From: Scilla litardierei
Taxonomy: Eukaryota > Streptophyta > Magnoliopsida > Asparagales > Asparagaceae
Reading direction: 5' to 3'
Assembly (NCBI GenBank): GCA_030789695.1
Contig: CM061142.1
Coordinates: 158,134,714-158,198,713 of the forward strand
Length of the DNA: 64,000 nucleotides
Positions 53,780-64,000 of this stretch are shown here, piece by piece. How positions within the stretch are numbered: the first letter of the stretch is position 1; each line of letters begins with the position of its first letter. Under the pieces are notes generated by a model. That model saw nothing but the letters and a program-made list of their open reading frames with translations, made no database searches and had not been told where the DNA came from. The position numbers and the translations under genes were made by a program.

Positions 53780-55818
53780 ATAACAGCAGCAAAAGTGTGA
53801 GAGGCATCCAGGGTGTGCCTAAGTGTGTGATGGGGGCACCAGCATCGTCCTGTGGTGGAGGTGGTGGTGAGGTGGCTGCTGGGTAGAGGTGCGAGAGTGA
53901 CAGGTGGCGGATGTGACAGTCGCGCAAGAATCTGGTTCAGGCCAGCCTGAATACCAGGAAGTAAAGCGACGCGGGACTGTACAACACTAATGGTAGCGGA
54001 GAGAGCCCGGAAATCTCCTCTGAGTCCACTAACAGCCCCCTCTAGAGCATGCAGGTGCTGAACTAGGGTGTCGGGGGGTGGGGGGAGGTGGAGCAGAGGG
54101 TCGAACAGGTAAGGAACGGGGTTGTCTCGCACTGCTACAGTAAATAACAGGTGCAACAACAGGGTGGTGCTGTGGTGCTGTACTCACGAGGACTCGCTCA
54201 GCCTCTGTGGGAGGCTGAGACGCAGGAATGGTCGAGGACGAGGGAGCAGTAGTAAAGACGGAAATGGTGACAGCGGGCGAGGAGGTTAGAGAGGTCGGTG
54301 ACATAGAAATGGGGTCAAAAGTCACGACACTCTCAGAGAAGATAGCTGCAGTGTAGACGGTAAGGTCGATGACTGGGAAGGCCGTGAAGTGTGTTGAAAA
54401 TGACTCCCCAGGGGTCGAGAATAAGAAAGTGGATAGGGTCTCCACTGCGGAGGCAAAAGAGGGCTCACCGCTCTCAATAATGGTGGTGGGACGCTCAGGG
54501 CTCACAGCAGAAATGGGATCAATGGATATCAGCACAGTGGTGGTGGTGGTGGTGGACTCAGCAAGTGTACTCCTGACACTGACAGAGGTGTGGACAGAGG
54601 TGTCGTGAGGTGCAGACAGATCAGGTGTAGGCTGAGGAATCTCGGGTCCAGAGGTGGAAAGAGGGGGCTCCTGCTGAGCGCCCTCAGGCTCTAGCACATA
54701 CGCAGCAGGGATGAGGACGTCCATCACTGGAATCCACTCCCCTCCTGCGGGTCCAATATGAGTCCGAGCGGGGCTCGGGAGAATCATGTAATCCGTGTCG
54801 AAAGGACCGTGCAGCCATACCCAGTGGTGCTGACCATGAGGACGAAGCATCCTCATCCGGGCCATAACATCTATGGAAAGGGAAGTGGGGCCCGGGGGTC
54901 TAAGAAGCCAGCTGGAAGGTCTACTCCGCACATAGGAGCTAGAAGATTAATCAGACCGCCGCAACAGATAGGCGTCCTAACGCCGACAGAAATAACGATG
55001 CGATCCAAGTACCAACTAGCTATGTCAATCTGAATGGCGGGGAGTAAGACGTCTCCACCTCTCTCAAAGGCTCGCGCTCGAGTCATCCCGTAGAGCATGT
55101 AAAGCTCAGGGGTCGACATCGTCCCCGGCTCATACCTTGCTAAGAAAGTGGTCGCCATAAGGCGCTGTGCAATGCGAAGGCATGGGTGGAGGATATCAGA
55201 GGCCTTGGCCCGGCTAGGGTCAAAGGCGAGGGGTGATCCAGTGATACATGTCCAGAAGGCGTGTGTGTCAAATGACGGCGGTGGGATGTGCGTGGGACTA
55301 TAGGCTAGGTCTGGGTCTGGGACTGGGGGCCACTGAAAGTAGGCTCGGAACATGTCAAGAGTGACCTCGCACTCACGATCCATCAGTCAAAAATAGCAAC
55401 CCCCAGGAGTCCTAGCTATAGAACTCAGAACCTCTAGTGTCGGGCGGATGTAGGTGTCCGTCGACACCGACAAAAAGTCACGCCACCCCACGTTGTCATT
55501 CAACTGGAGTAGGCCCTCAAGTACCCCTAGGCGCTCAAAGTCTGCTAGGTGCATGAACCTAGAGGGTATGATCGAACGATGGGCGATACACTCAAATCTG
55601 GTGTGGCGTGCGTCATCTTTGAACGTAATGCCAAGCGTGTCGAACGCGGGGGCGGGCTGTGCCAGTGGTGGTGGGATAGGTGCGGTAGGAGGCGAAAGTG
55701 TGGGTGGTGGCAGGCTAGGTGGAGGGGAATCCGCTCTAGCGGAAGAGGAGCCAGGCTCGCTGGTCCTCTTTCGCTTCGAGGCGGGCACCCGCATGCGCGA
55801 CCTAGTGCAGGGCGGCAT
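53780..55818 (-). pseudogene. Env-position gene of D (Athila ORF3-like), broken
   Basis: Homologous in order to E's 32035-34280. The start is at 55818 (MPPCTRSRM), followed by a basic, Pro/Ser-rich N terminus, then the conserved domain: LGITFKDDARHTRF (about 55630-55590), a TGA near 55390 where E has an Arg CGA codon, then ILHPCLRIAQRL and CCGGLINLL to about 54870, where a frameshift separates the next part (MLRPHGQHHWVWL). A Ser/Thr-rich tail and a predicted coiled segment (LHALEGAVSGLRGDFRALSA) follow in a further frame near 54060. No membrane anchor is clear to me. Confidence 0.75.
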
Positions 55819-56335
55819 GTGAGCCGCGGAACGTGCCAACCCAAACACGAAGGGCTGTAAATGAGGAACGAGTGTACCTGAACAAGACGTGAATGCAAGC
55901 GATGGATGCGTGCAGAGAATTCCTCCTCCTAGAAGCTCCAAATCAGCCCCTGTATCTCCTCCAAGCTAGCCTGAAACAAAAATTCACAAATCAGCAATGA
56001 TTATTAATACCTATGTGATAAGATCAGGTATAATAGATATATATCAAGATTAATTAGAATTTGGGGTTGAGTTGGACGTACGAATTGGATAAATGGAGAA
56101 AAAGGGAATTTTGGGGTGAAATTGGGGATGCGCGGCAGTGGGGGGAGCGGCACCGGTGACGTGGAGCCGGCGGTGCTCGTCGGCGATGGGTGGCGACTCG
56201 GTCACGGGGCAGCATGGCTCGGGCAAAGGAGGGATTGGCTCGGGCGAAGCATGGGGAAGTCGAAGAGCTTGGGGGATGAATTTCGGGATTTTTGAGTTTC
56301 GGGATTTGAGCCCGCGACGTTTGGTTAATAAAGGA

Positions 56336-56690
56336 TAAGTCACTCGGGCGAGTGATGCGTTCACTCGGCCGAGTGGCATAGTTTTAGAAAAATTTCGAAA
56401 TTTCCCGCGAAAGTTGCGACTCAGGCGAGTACATCTTCCTACTCGGGCGAGTACATCTTAACCAGTCGGCCGAGTAGACAAAGGTCATTCGGCCGAGTAG
56501 CAAGGCCACTCAGAGCTTTTAAGTGCTAGAAAGTGTCTGATTAACTCGGGCGAGTGACTAAGTCACTCGATCGAGTGGCATATAAATTACAGAGAGTGGT
56601 TTTCAGAGTCTTCCCTGATCAGTACTCTACTCGGTCGAGTAGGGTCTTCACTCGAACGAATGACAATGTCACTCGGCCGAGTGGGTTGCA
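56336..56690 (-). repeat. Internal ACTCGGCCGAGT array upstream of D env-position gene
   Basis: The same palindrome family as D's LTRs, with CTCGGCCGAG and CTCGGGCGAG units, lying about 520-870 bp before the start at 55818 and after integrase (in the minus-strand direction). Confidence 0.85.
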
Positions 56691-56954
56691 AATTTCAGTT
56701 TCAGCTCTCTGTTTTTCTTCTACTTTTTGTTTTTCCTCCTCGTCAGTTCCTTCCTTCTCCTGAGGCCTGAGCGCATTTCTGGAGTGCTCTTCTTTGCCAT
56801 GGTCATTCTCCATTCAAATGGTTCCTTGTTCTCCATCTCTTGTCATGAAAAACAGAGCCCGTTGTCAGGATTCTCATCGACTCTTGACTCTAAACTCTAA
56901 CAAAGATCTAAACAAAAAGAAAAAGAAAAATTCAACTAAAAATAAGATAAAACC

Positions 56955-56972
56955 GTCGGGTTGCCTCCCGAC
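56955..56972 (-). promoter_or_regulatory. AGGCAA-loop hairpin downstream of pol (D)
   Basis: Minus strand GTCGGG-AGGCAA-CCCGAC, preceded by GAGCGCTT. Matches E's 30623-30640 with a covarying stem. Confidence 0.75.
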
Positions 56973-57089
56973 AAGCGCTCGTTTAAGGTCTTGAGCTCGA
57001 CCCCTTAAGATACTCGTTTAGCGCTCGATGTTCGGCGCATGTAAGATGCGCGCGTCAAATTTGTCGGGAAGCCCACTTGGATTTGGTTG

Positions 57090-58363
57090 TTAATGTTCAT
57101 AGGCATTCCTCGGCTCCCCTTCATCATGGGTGGTAATGGGAGACGAGTCCCCCAAGCTTGAGCTTTTCCCGTCCGTTTTCTTTGTCGGCGGCGATAATGT
57201 CTTATCCGACGGAGCTTTCTTTGCATTTTTCACCGTGGAGAGCTTGCATAGCTCTCTAATTCTTGCGACATCAGTGTCGTCTTTGTCATCAATCATAGAA
57301 TGATCCGACGGGTCTCCCAACATTTCGCCACCTTTAGAAGATTGGCCTTCTTCAAATCCGTCATCGTGCTTAGCTCCAATGGCGAATGGCATGGCGTCAT
57401 CAATGACCTCGTCGAGGAGGTATGAGAGATCATGGGACCACCTCTTGATTAGGTATATGCTATTTACCTCCCTGGTGGGGACTCCCTCAGAATAATGCTT
57501 GAGACTTTGTCTATTCACCTTGAAAGTGGCACCATCTTTTCCTTCTAGCTCGAAGGCCCCTCCCGGTTGTATGTGCCGGATGGTAAAAGGTCCCGACCAT
57601 CGTGACCTTAGCTTTTCGAGAAAGAGTCGGAGTCTAGAATTGAATACTAGGACCTTGTCTCTGGCCTTGAAGTCCGTAACGGTGATGCGTGCGTCATGGA
57701 GGGTTCTTGTTCTTTCCTTGTAAATTCTAGAGCTCTCGTAAGCGTCCCGTCTAATCTCATCAAGCTCATTGATGTCTAGGAGTCGTCGCAACACCGTTCT
57801 CTTGTAGTCATAATTCAAAGTCTTGATTGCCCAATATGCGCGATGTTCCAACTCTACCGGCAGATGACAAGCTTTCCCATAAACAAGACGGTATGGGGTG
57901 GTGCCAATGGGAGTGCGAAAGGTCGTGCGATATGCCCATAATGCATCATTCAATTTCATGGACCAATCCTTTCTAGATCTATCGACGGTCTTCTCTAGAA
58001 TTTGTTTGATTTCCCGGTTTAACACTTCCACTTGTCCACTCGTCCGAGGGTGGTATGCCATACCGATTCTATGGTTCACCCCATACTTCTTTAGCATGGC
58101 CTCGAACTTGCTTTCTATAAAATGGCTTCCTCCATCCTTATCAAGGTTCGTGGCACTCCAAAGCACGAGAATATATTTTGTTTGAAGAATTTCGATACCA
58201 CCCTCTCATCGTTGGTTGGGGTTGCAATGGGCTCCACCCACTTCGAGACGTAGTCAACGGCCAATAGAATATACTTGTTTCCCTTACTTGATGGGAAAGG
58301 TTCCATGAAATCCACTCCCCAACAATCGAATAGCTCAATTTCCAAATTGGGTTTCATTGGCAT
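57090..58363 (-). pseudogene. pol: Element D integrase, one frameshift
   Basis: 58363-58140 holds the first catalytic Asp ([18 protein letters not shown]). Near 58140 the frame shifts. 58130 onward carries KDGGSHF (second Asp) and [15 protein letters not shown] (Glu), then the C-terminal module ([24 protein letters not shown]). The frame runs on through an acidic tail to the stop at 57090. No chromodomain, as expected for Athila. Confidence 0.85.
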
Positions 58364-58462
58364 TTCATTCCGTTTCGAAATATTTCCCGTCCGTTGGCAT
58401 CTATCGTAATACTTGACGAAGTCATGTGTGTCTTTGAATATGGTCGGCCAAAAGAACCCGCA

Positions 58463-59230
58463 CTACAATATCTTTGAGGTGGTTTTGAAGGCGGCGTGAT
58501 TTCTCCCGCAAGGCATATCATGGTAATATGAGATGATAGAGGTGGCATCCTCCTTTGAAACACACCTCCGTATAATCCCGTCCTTGCATATCTTGAAGAG
58601 AAACGGGTCTTTCCAGAAATAGTTGCGGACTTCGTGCATGAACCTCCTCTTTTGTTGCATGGCCATCCCGCATGGTTTTATCCCGCATGCCAAATAGTTC
58701 ACATAATTTGCATACCAAGGCACCTCTCCGGGTCTAATGGCGAATAGCCTCTCGTCGGTAAAAGTGTTATCAATCGGTGGGCTTTCATCTTTCTCGTCAT
58801 GAACAAGCCTAGACAAGTGGTCCGCTACAACGTTGTCCGTGCCTTTCTTGTCTCTAATTTCCAAGTCAAATTCCTGCAATAATAGTATCCATCTTATTAG
58901 TCTCGGCTTGGCCTCTTTTTTGCTTAGTAGATACTTCAATGCCGCATGATCGGTGTGCACAATCACTTTGGATCCAAGGAGGTAGGAGCGAAGCTTCACA
59001 ATAGAGTAGACAACTGCCAAGAGCTCTTTTTCAGTGGTAGTGTAATTCTTTTGTGCTTCGTCCACAGTTTTGCTTGCATAAAATATAGCATGAAGCTTTT
59101 TGTCCTTCCTTTGTCCTAGCACTGCCCCGATTGCTTGGTCACTTACGTTGCACATAAGCTCAAAAGGAAGATTCCAGTCTGGCAGTTGTATGATGGGTGC
59201 AGAAATGAGGGCTTCCTTTAGTGTATTAAA
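58463..59230 (-). pseudogene. pol: Element D RNase H and integrase zinc-finger region
   Basis: RNase H motifs [41 protein letters not shown] and ADHLSRL, followed by an integrase N-terminal region. The frame is long and open (59155-58463). The stops at its ends and the shift toward 58363 make the copy non-functional. Confidence 0.85.
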
Positions 59231-59233
59231 GGC

Positions 59234-60479
59234 TTACAAGCACTCTCCTGAAAAGACAAATGGATCATCTTTAGTAAGTAAGGAAGTAAGAGGACGGGCA
59301 ATTAGGGAAAAATCCTTGATAAAACGGCGGTAAAACCCCGCATGACCAAGAAATCCCCTAATGCCCTTGACATTAATAGGAGGATGAATTTTTTCGATTA
59401 CCTCGATTTTCACCTTATCAACCTCAATCCCTCTAGATGAGACAAGATGCCCAAGAACTATCCCCTTTGTGACCATAAAATGGCATTTCTCCTAGTTAAG
59501 AGTAAGATTATTTTGTTGGCATCTTTTAAGAACTTTAGTAAGATTTGCCAGACACGAGTCAAACTCGCTACCATAGACAGAAAAATCATCCATGAAGACT
59601 TCCATAATATTTTCAATATAATCAAAAAAGATGAAAGTCATGCACCTTTGAAAGGTGGCGGGGGGCATTACAAAGTCCGAAAGGCATTCTACGGTAGGCA
59701 TATGTGCCATAAGGACACGTGAAAGTAGTGTTTTCCTGGTCATCTTCATGCAAGGGAATAGAATCCCGAATACCCATCCAAATAGCAAAAGGATTTATGT
59801 TTAGCAAGGCGCTCTAACATTTGATCAATGAAGAGCAATGTGTAATGATCTTTACGTGTGGCTTTATTCAATTTCCTGTAAATACACATCCGCCAATCCG
59901 TGACGGTGCATGTGGATATAAGCTCGCCTTTATCATTTTTTATAACGGTCATCCCCCCCTTTTAGGCACGACATGAACAGGGCTAAACCATCTGCTGTCA
60001 GAAATTGGATAAATTATGTCGGCTTCAAGCAGTTTAAGGATTTCCTTCTTAACCACCTCCTTCATATTGGGATTTAACTGCCTTTGAGGATCTATGGAGG
60101 TGGCTTCAATATTTTCAAGGTGGATCCTGTGCGTACAAAGTCTAGGGCTTATTCCCTTGAGGTCAGAGATGGTGTAGCCAAGGACGTCCCTATGGCTCCT
60201 AAGAACATCAAGAAGTCTCTCCAGTTGGGTGTGGTCGAGGCTGGAATTAACACTCACCGGATAGGTTAATTTTTCTCCCAAGAGGGCATACCTTAAATTA
60301 GGAGGTAATTGTTTCAGTACTACATCAGGGGGTGCTGTACCCCCTACCTCCTCTTCCTGTAAAAGCATGGCGTCTTCAGTCACGCCTGAGTTTAGTTCTT
60401 GCTCAGGGAGTGTGCTCTCGTAAAATAGCTCAGATTCTCTGCTTGGTGAGGAGGGTGCATCGGAGTGGACACTGCACAA
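59234..60479 (-). pseudogene. pol: Element D reverse transcriptase, broken into three frames
   Basis: 60479-59949 carries the pre-RT segment and N-terminal RT (KKEILKLLEADIIYPISDS, VHVVPKRGG). 59952-59746 has the fingers/palm start (DWRMCIYRKLNKATRKDHY). 59788-59492 has the catalytic VFMDDFSVYG. 59476-59234 has the thumb ([31 protein letters not shown]). Frame changes near 59950 (in a CCCCCC run) and 59790 and a stop near 59490 break it. Confidence 0.85.
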
Positions 60480-60886
60480 CTCCGCTCTGACGTCGATGGG
60501 ACTACCATTTTCCTTCGGTCCACACCTGAAATCAAGAGATAGGTCAGTGCATTCATAAATGTCGAAGAAAGGATTGTCAAGTGTACTTCCCTGAATCTCG
60601 GCATGCTAAACAGACGCCTCAAGAGTATAGAACTCTCCGATGCATGCTTCACTACCTTCAAAGTATAACTTGTCGTCCATCACGTCGACTTTAATGTTGC
60701 CCTCGATTGTCCCTTCCGGAGAGATTTGATCCATCACAAAGCTAGCAAATAGTTGCTGATGGGGTCCTCAATGTCGATGGCCAAGGCCTCTGTGGTTTGG
60801 ACCTCATCAACTAGTTCTTTCAGAAGAGTTGTGAAGGAATCGTCATCTCTCGGGCTAGACTCCGTTCTCATCATCGTGTCTCCCAT
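60480..60886 (-). pseudogene. D 5' coding remnant before RT
   Basis: On the minus strand an ATG at 60886 opens an acidic stretch (MGDTMMRTESS). After a frame change near 60750 the typical Athila post-protease segment follows (EGNIKVDVMDDKLYFEG), with a TAG near 60606 and then the pre-RT part. Gag and the catalytic part of protease are absent. Confidence 0.6.
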
Positions 60887-61007
60887 GTAACCTACTTAAG
60901 ATTCTATTGGAAAATCTGGGAGAGCACATCAATTTGAGCATCAAAAGAAATAAAAGAAAGATAGAAGGTGAGATATAACCTGGTGAGAAAAATCGAATAC
61001 CGTTGCC

Positions 61008-61025
61008 TCCCCGGCAACGGTGCCA
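61008..61025 (-). promoter_or_regulatory. Primer binding site of D (Asp-tRNA type)
   Basis: Minus strand TGGCACCGTTGCCGGGGA, six bases after the 5' LTR end (61032). Confidence 0.85.
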
Positions 61026-61031
61026 AAAACT

Positions 61032-62716
61032 TGATCGCGCCCAGATATACACCCGGAAAACGACTGTAGTCTTACCGTAAGCGCACGACATAGTGGCGAG
61101 CGGGTATCGAACTCAGGGATGACAATTGACAGTATCCTACTTTGATCACCTAGCTATCGATGGAATAAGAATAGTCTTGATGGTAATGTGACAATCGTTC
61201 AAATAGAAAATATAATTCAATATAATAAAACATCTAGGGATAGGAAATTTCCACTACGGACCGTTTCTTATCCTTGTGGATCATGAATATCAATGTTGCA
61301 AAGCTTGAATGTAGGTGAACTAGTCGCAACTTAATGTAGAACCAAGCTCACGCTCTCGTGCTATTGCCGGTCTATAGCAACCTAGATTAGGGCCCACTCT
61401 CGTGCAAACCCTAACCTAAGCCACTAGCATGAAGATCGACATCATCGTCCAATCGCAACTCGAGCCCACTCTCATGCAAACTTGAGCTACGATCTAGGTT
61501 ATGATAGTTCGTATTCATCCAATCTCTCGCAAACGAATATTAATATAGATTTATAACAAAAATCCTAGCTTTGGTCCAATCTCTTGCAAACCAAGTCTAG
61601 AGAATCTCAATTATAAACCTAAATCGAATATCTAGGCCTTCCCATCAAATGAGATCCAATCTCTTACAAATCCCAATCGATGGAAATTTCTAGCTACTTG
61701 TAACAAATCAATTACAACCTAACCTTACTTCAATCCTAGCAACAATTCAATTTATTCATCACAATTCAAAGATTGGGTCCATAGGGTTCATCCACATGCC
61801 CTAGAATAAATAAACTACTCACAATTCATAATGGAAATCTCAGAAATGAAGAAATAGATCATAGCACAATTCATTGTAGAGAAGAAACAATTTATAAAAA
61901 TAAGAGTTTTGGCAAGAAAGAACAAACCAAAATTGTCGTCTATGATCTCCGGCTGAGATTTACAAAAGGAATAGCCGTCAAAAAATAATAGAAGCCTCTC
62001 CTAAAACTAGGGATAAAACTAGGTTTAAATACAAGCCAAATTCGTCCAAAAAATCCTGACAGATTTGCCCTTGCGCAGCCCAGAAATGCCAATTTGCGTA
62101 GCAGTCGGACTGCGTCACTCGGTCGAGTAACCTATGTCACTCGGCCGAGTGACAGACCCAATAAAAGAGAGACAGTCTGGGGGTTTCGGGGGTCTGTCGC
62201 TCTGACTGACTCGGGCGAGTAGGCTTCTTTACTCGGCCGACTAGGCTTCTCAAAATTTCCAGTAACTTGGCCGCTTCTCGGAAGAAAATCCCTGCTCCAC
62301 TCGGGCGAGTGAGCTTTCTCACTCGGTCGAGTAGACTTTCTTGCTCGGCCGAGTGAACTTTGAAAATTTAGCAGTACGTATCCGTTTCACTCGGCCGAAT
62401 GCATCTCAGTATTCGGCCGAGTGAACTCTCTGTTCGGCCGAGTAAGCTGCTTCTGGGCTCTTTTCTTCTCCTCCTCGTCGATTCTATTGAATTTCTTCCT
62501 CTTCCACTCATCCTCTAGCGCTGCTACGCTCAGGTGTGTGCAAAAGTCTTTTGATCTCATTTTTGCTCCAGATCGCTCCATATCTCCTGAAATACGACAA
62601 AAACAAGAAATAGTGAAAAGCAACGCGATATTGTCGAATAATCATGGAAAATGGAATATGGGCGATCGGAATGACATGAAAACATGCAGAAAAAGGTGTA
62701 AAATAAGGGGCGATCA
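61032..62716 (-). mobile_element. Element D 5' LTR (1685 bp)
   Basis: Minus strand TGATCGCCCC at 62716 to ...GCGATCA at 61032. It matches 50199-51937 with scattered differences and fewer palindrome units. Palindrome array at 62113-62445. Confidence 0.88.
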
Positions 62717-63479
62717 TGTTGTTAGTGCCAACCAACTGCATTTCCAGAGCTGAGGAGAGATACATCTGAAGCCACACGGTCGCATCCTCATAAGCCAAAT
62801 GGCCGCATCGTGATGAGCTGAAGGAAGAGAAATGTGAAGCGACACAGCCGCATCATTAGAGATCCAAACTTCATTGTTGTCCAAAGAAGAATTGAAGCCA
62901 ATCGTCCGATTCATGCATCCATTTAGATCGAGATCTGGAGCAGCAACACTCAGACGATGCGGTCGCATGGTCTAACCATGCGGTCACGTCGCCTGTAGCA
63001 TTTAGGCCCCTTTTTACGTAGTTTTGGCCACACGGCCGCATTACTCTTGATGTGGTCGCGTCATCCTAGGTTTCTGGGCCCGAGTGGGTGACGTCAAGGG
63101 GTATTTTTGGGCTTTTTGGGAGTTTTTAGAGGGTATATATACTTTTCTAACTCTTTTGCGGAGGAGCACGCTTTTTGGCAGATTTTTCAGAGTTTTTCAG
63201 GTGCAAACACTCTTATTCTCTACTAGTTTTTAATTGTTCTTTTTATTTTCTTTTGTCTTCTAGTTTAATTTTTGAATAGTGAATCTCTCTATTGATTTCT
63301 CTTATGATTGTGGATTGGTTTACTATTGAATCTCGGCCATTTTCTATTGCAATGAATGCTCTTTCAATGAAATCAATCATCTTCTATGGCATGTGTTGCT
63401 GGGTAAATCCGCTAACACTGAATTTGTATTGATGTGGGGAACCAATGGCACGATGGTTACAAGTAAAGGGGGAATGATG
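62717..63479 (+). mobile_element. LTR G, right part
   Basis: Carries CACACGGTCGCATC/GATGCGGTCGCAT-type words (62780-63065), then a stretch resembling the downstream part of E's LTR in style (ttttagagggtatatatac, tctattgatttctc). The right boundary is unclear. Confidence 0.5.
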
Positions 63480-64000
63480 AGTCTAACATCGGTCTAGGGA
63501 TGATTGGAGGATGAGATTCTCAAGGTCACCCACCGAAAGGAGTTGGTCGCCTGCTGTTTGGTGGAGGAATCTCGATCGTTGGGGAAGGATGGCACGGGTC
63601 GCTCGTCTGGTGGCAGCAGGGCGAACTTCCTACAAGAGGAGCAACTTGTCAGAAAGGCCGGGCCGGATTTTAGTCCGCAGCCCCTCCGATGCTAAAGTCA
63701 GTTGATGACTGAAGGAAGGATGTCAGACACGAAGAGCGATCTCAGTGGCAGATCGGCGCTTGCATGGCAGACTAAGGAGGAAGGCACTAATACGTGGAAG
63801 AAATTAGATGTGTTAGAAATTTGTTACCAATTCATCCAACCAACCCCTTTCTCGTTGGAGGAGAAGGGGTATTTATAGGCTGCTGGAGTCGGTTGCTTCT
63901 GCTGAGCTGGCGGGGCCGGGGTGTCACGTTGGCGTCAGGGCCAAACGTGTCAGACGTGCTTTTGTCAGGCGGTCAGAGCCGTAAATATCAGGTGGAGCTT
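63480..64000 (-). mobile_element. Partial LTR, Tat-like, minus strand
   Basis: On the minus strand a TATA box CCTATAAATACC (63879-63868) is followed downstream by CATCAACTGACTTTAGCATC and a GGAGGGGCTGCGGAC stretch, typical of Tat-group LTR leader/U5 regions. Small plus-strand ORFs (63504-63705) are antisense artefacts. The LTR continues beyond the window. Confidence 0.5.

Larger units (their letters stand above)
50199..62716 (-). mobile_element. Element D: Athila-type Ty3/gypsy, minus strand, gag-less
   Basis: 3' LTR 50199-51937 and 5' LTR 61032-62716 (TGATCGC start, GCGATCA-type end). The primer site has the same 18 bases as E's. RT, RNase H and integrase with a few lesions, an env-position gene, and a PPT are present. 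Gag is missing: only about 400 bp lie between the primer site and the pre-RT segment. I could not find a matching 5-bp target duplication (flanks CGTTA and TGTTG). Confidence 0.88.

Noticed and set aside
54369..55033. Plus-strand ORFs over D's env-position gene
   Set aside because: Shadows of the minus-strand coding region.
63504..63705. Two 63-64-aa plus-strand ORFs
   Set aside because: Antisense to a likely minus-strand LTR; no domain.

Overview
This window is a block of nested LTR retrotransposons from a flowering plant with a repeat-rich nuclear genome. The evidence is chromodomain-type and Athila-type Ty3/gypsy proteins, plant-style TATA boxes, spliceosomal introns and simple repeats. 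I see no ordinary host gene, rRNA, tRNA or CRISPR array. The species cannot be named from this sequence. Element letters are mine.

Layout. 1-5309: minus-strand remnant Y (part of an internal region, a primer-site-like motif at 1655-1672, and a long LTR from 1675) with a possible MITE at 3803-4503. 5310-25671: element A, a degenerate Tekay-like chromovirus with 2.62 kb LTRs and 5-bp target duplication ATCAC. Inside A's gag, at 8794-19102, sits element B, a young Tekay-like chromovirus (target duplication AGAGG, near-identical 2.74 kb LTRs, complete gag-pol once two introns are removed). 25672-25769 resumes Y. 25770-26087 and 46765-47211 are two halves of an old minus-strand LTR (X), split by element E. 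26088-46759: E, an Athila-type element (target duplication ACGTC) with decayed gag and protease, no RT/RNase H/integrase, and a 623-codon env-position ORF. Inside E, at 35135-44073, sits C, a non-coding chromovirus derivative with a truncated second LTR. 47215-49877: decayed minus-strand pol of X. 49880-50198 and 62717-about 63480: halves of LTR G. 50199-62716: D, a minus-strand Athila-type element that kept pol and the env-position gene but lacks gag. 63480-64000: part of a minus-strand Tat-like LTR.

Insertion order from nesting: Y, then A, then B; X, then E, then C; G, then D. LTR divergence judged by eye agrees: B's LTRs differ by roughly 10 events, while A's differ much more.

The most interesting structure is regulatory. 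(1) A and B share two introns at the same positions in gag-pol, one at the gag/protease junction and one inside the integrase core, so splicing would set the Gag to Pol ratio. (2) A, B and C share a long LTR leader with a perfect GC-type splice donor (AG|GCAAGT), covarying RNA hairpins, and a short acidic micro-ORF (broken in C) whose start codon lies in a conserved hairpin. (3) An AGGA-loop hairpin next to the polypurine tract is kept in A, B, C, D and E while its stem changes. (4) Each of several LTR families carries its own array of short CG-centred palindromes, and in both Athila-type elements D and E the LTR motif reappears as a second array just upstream of the env-position ORF.
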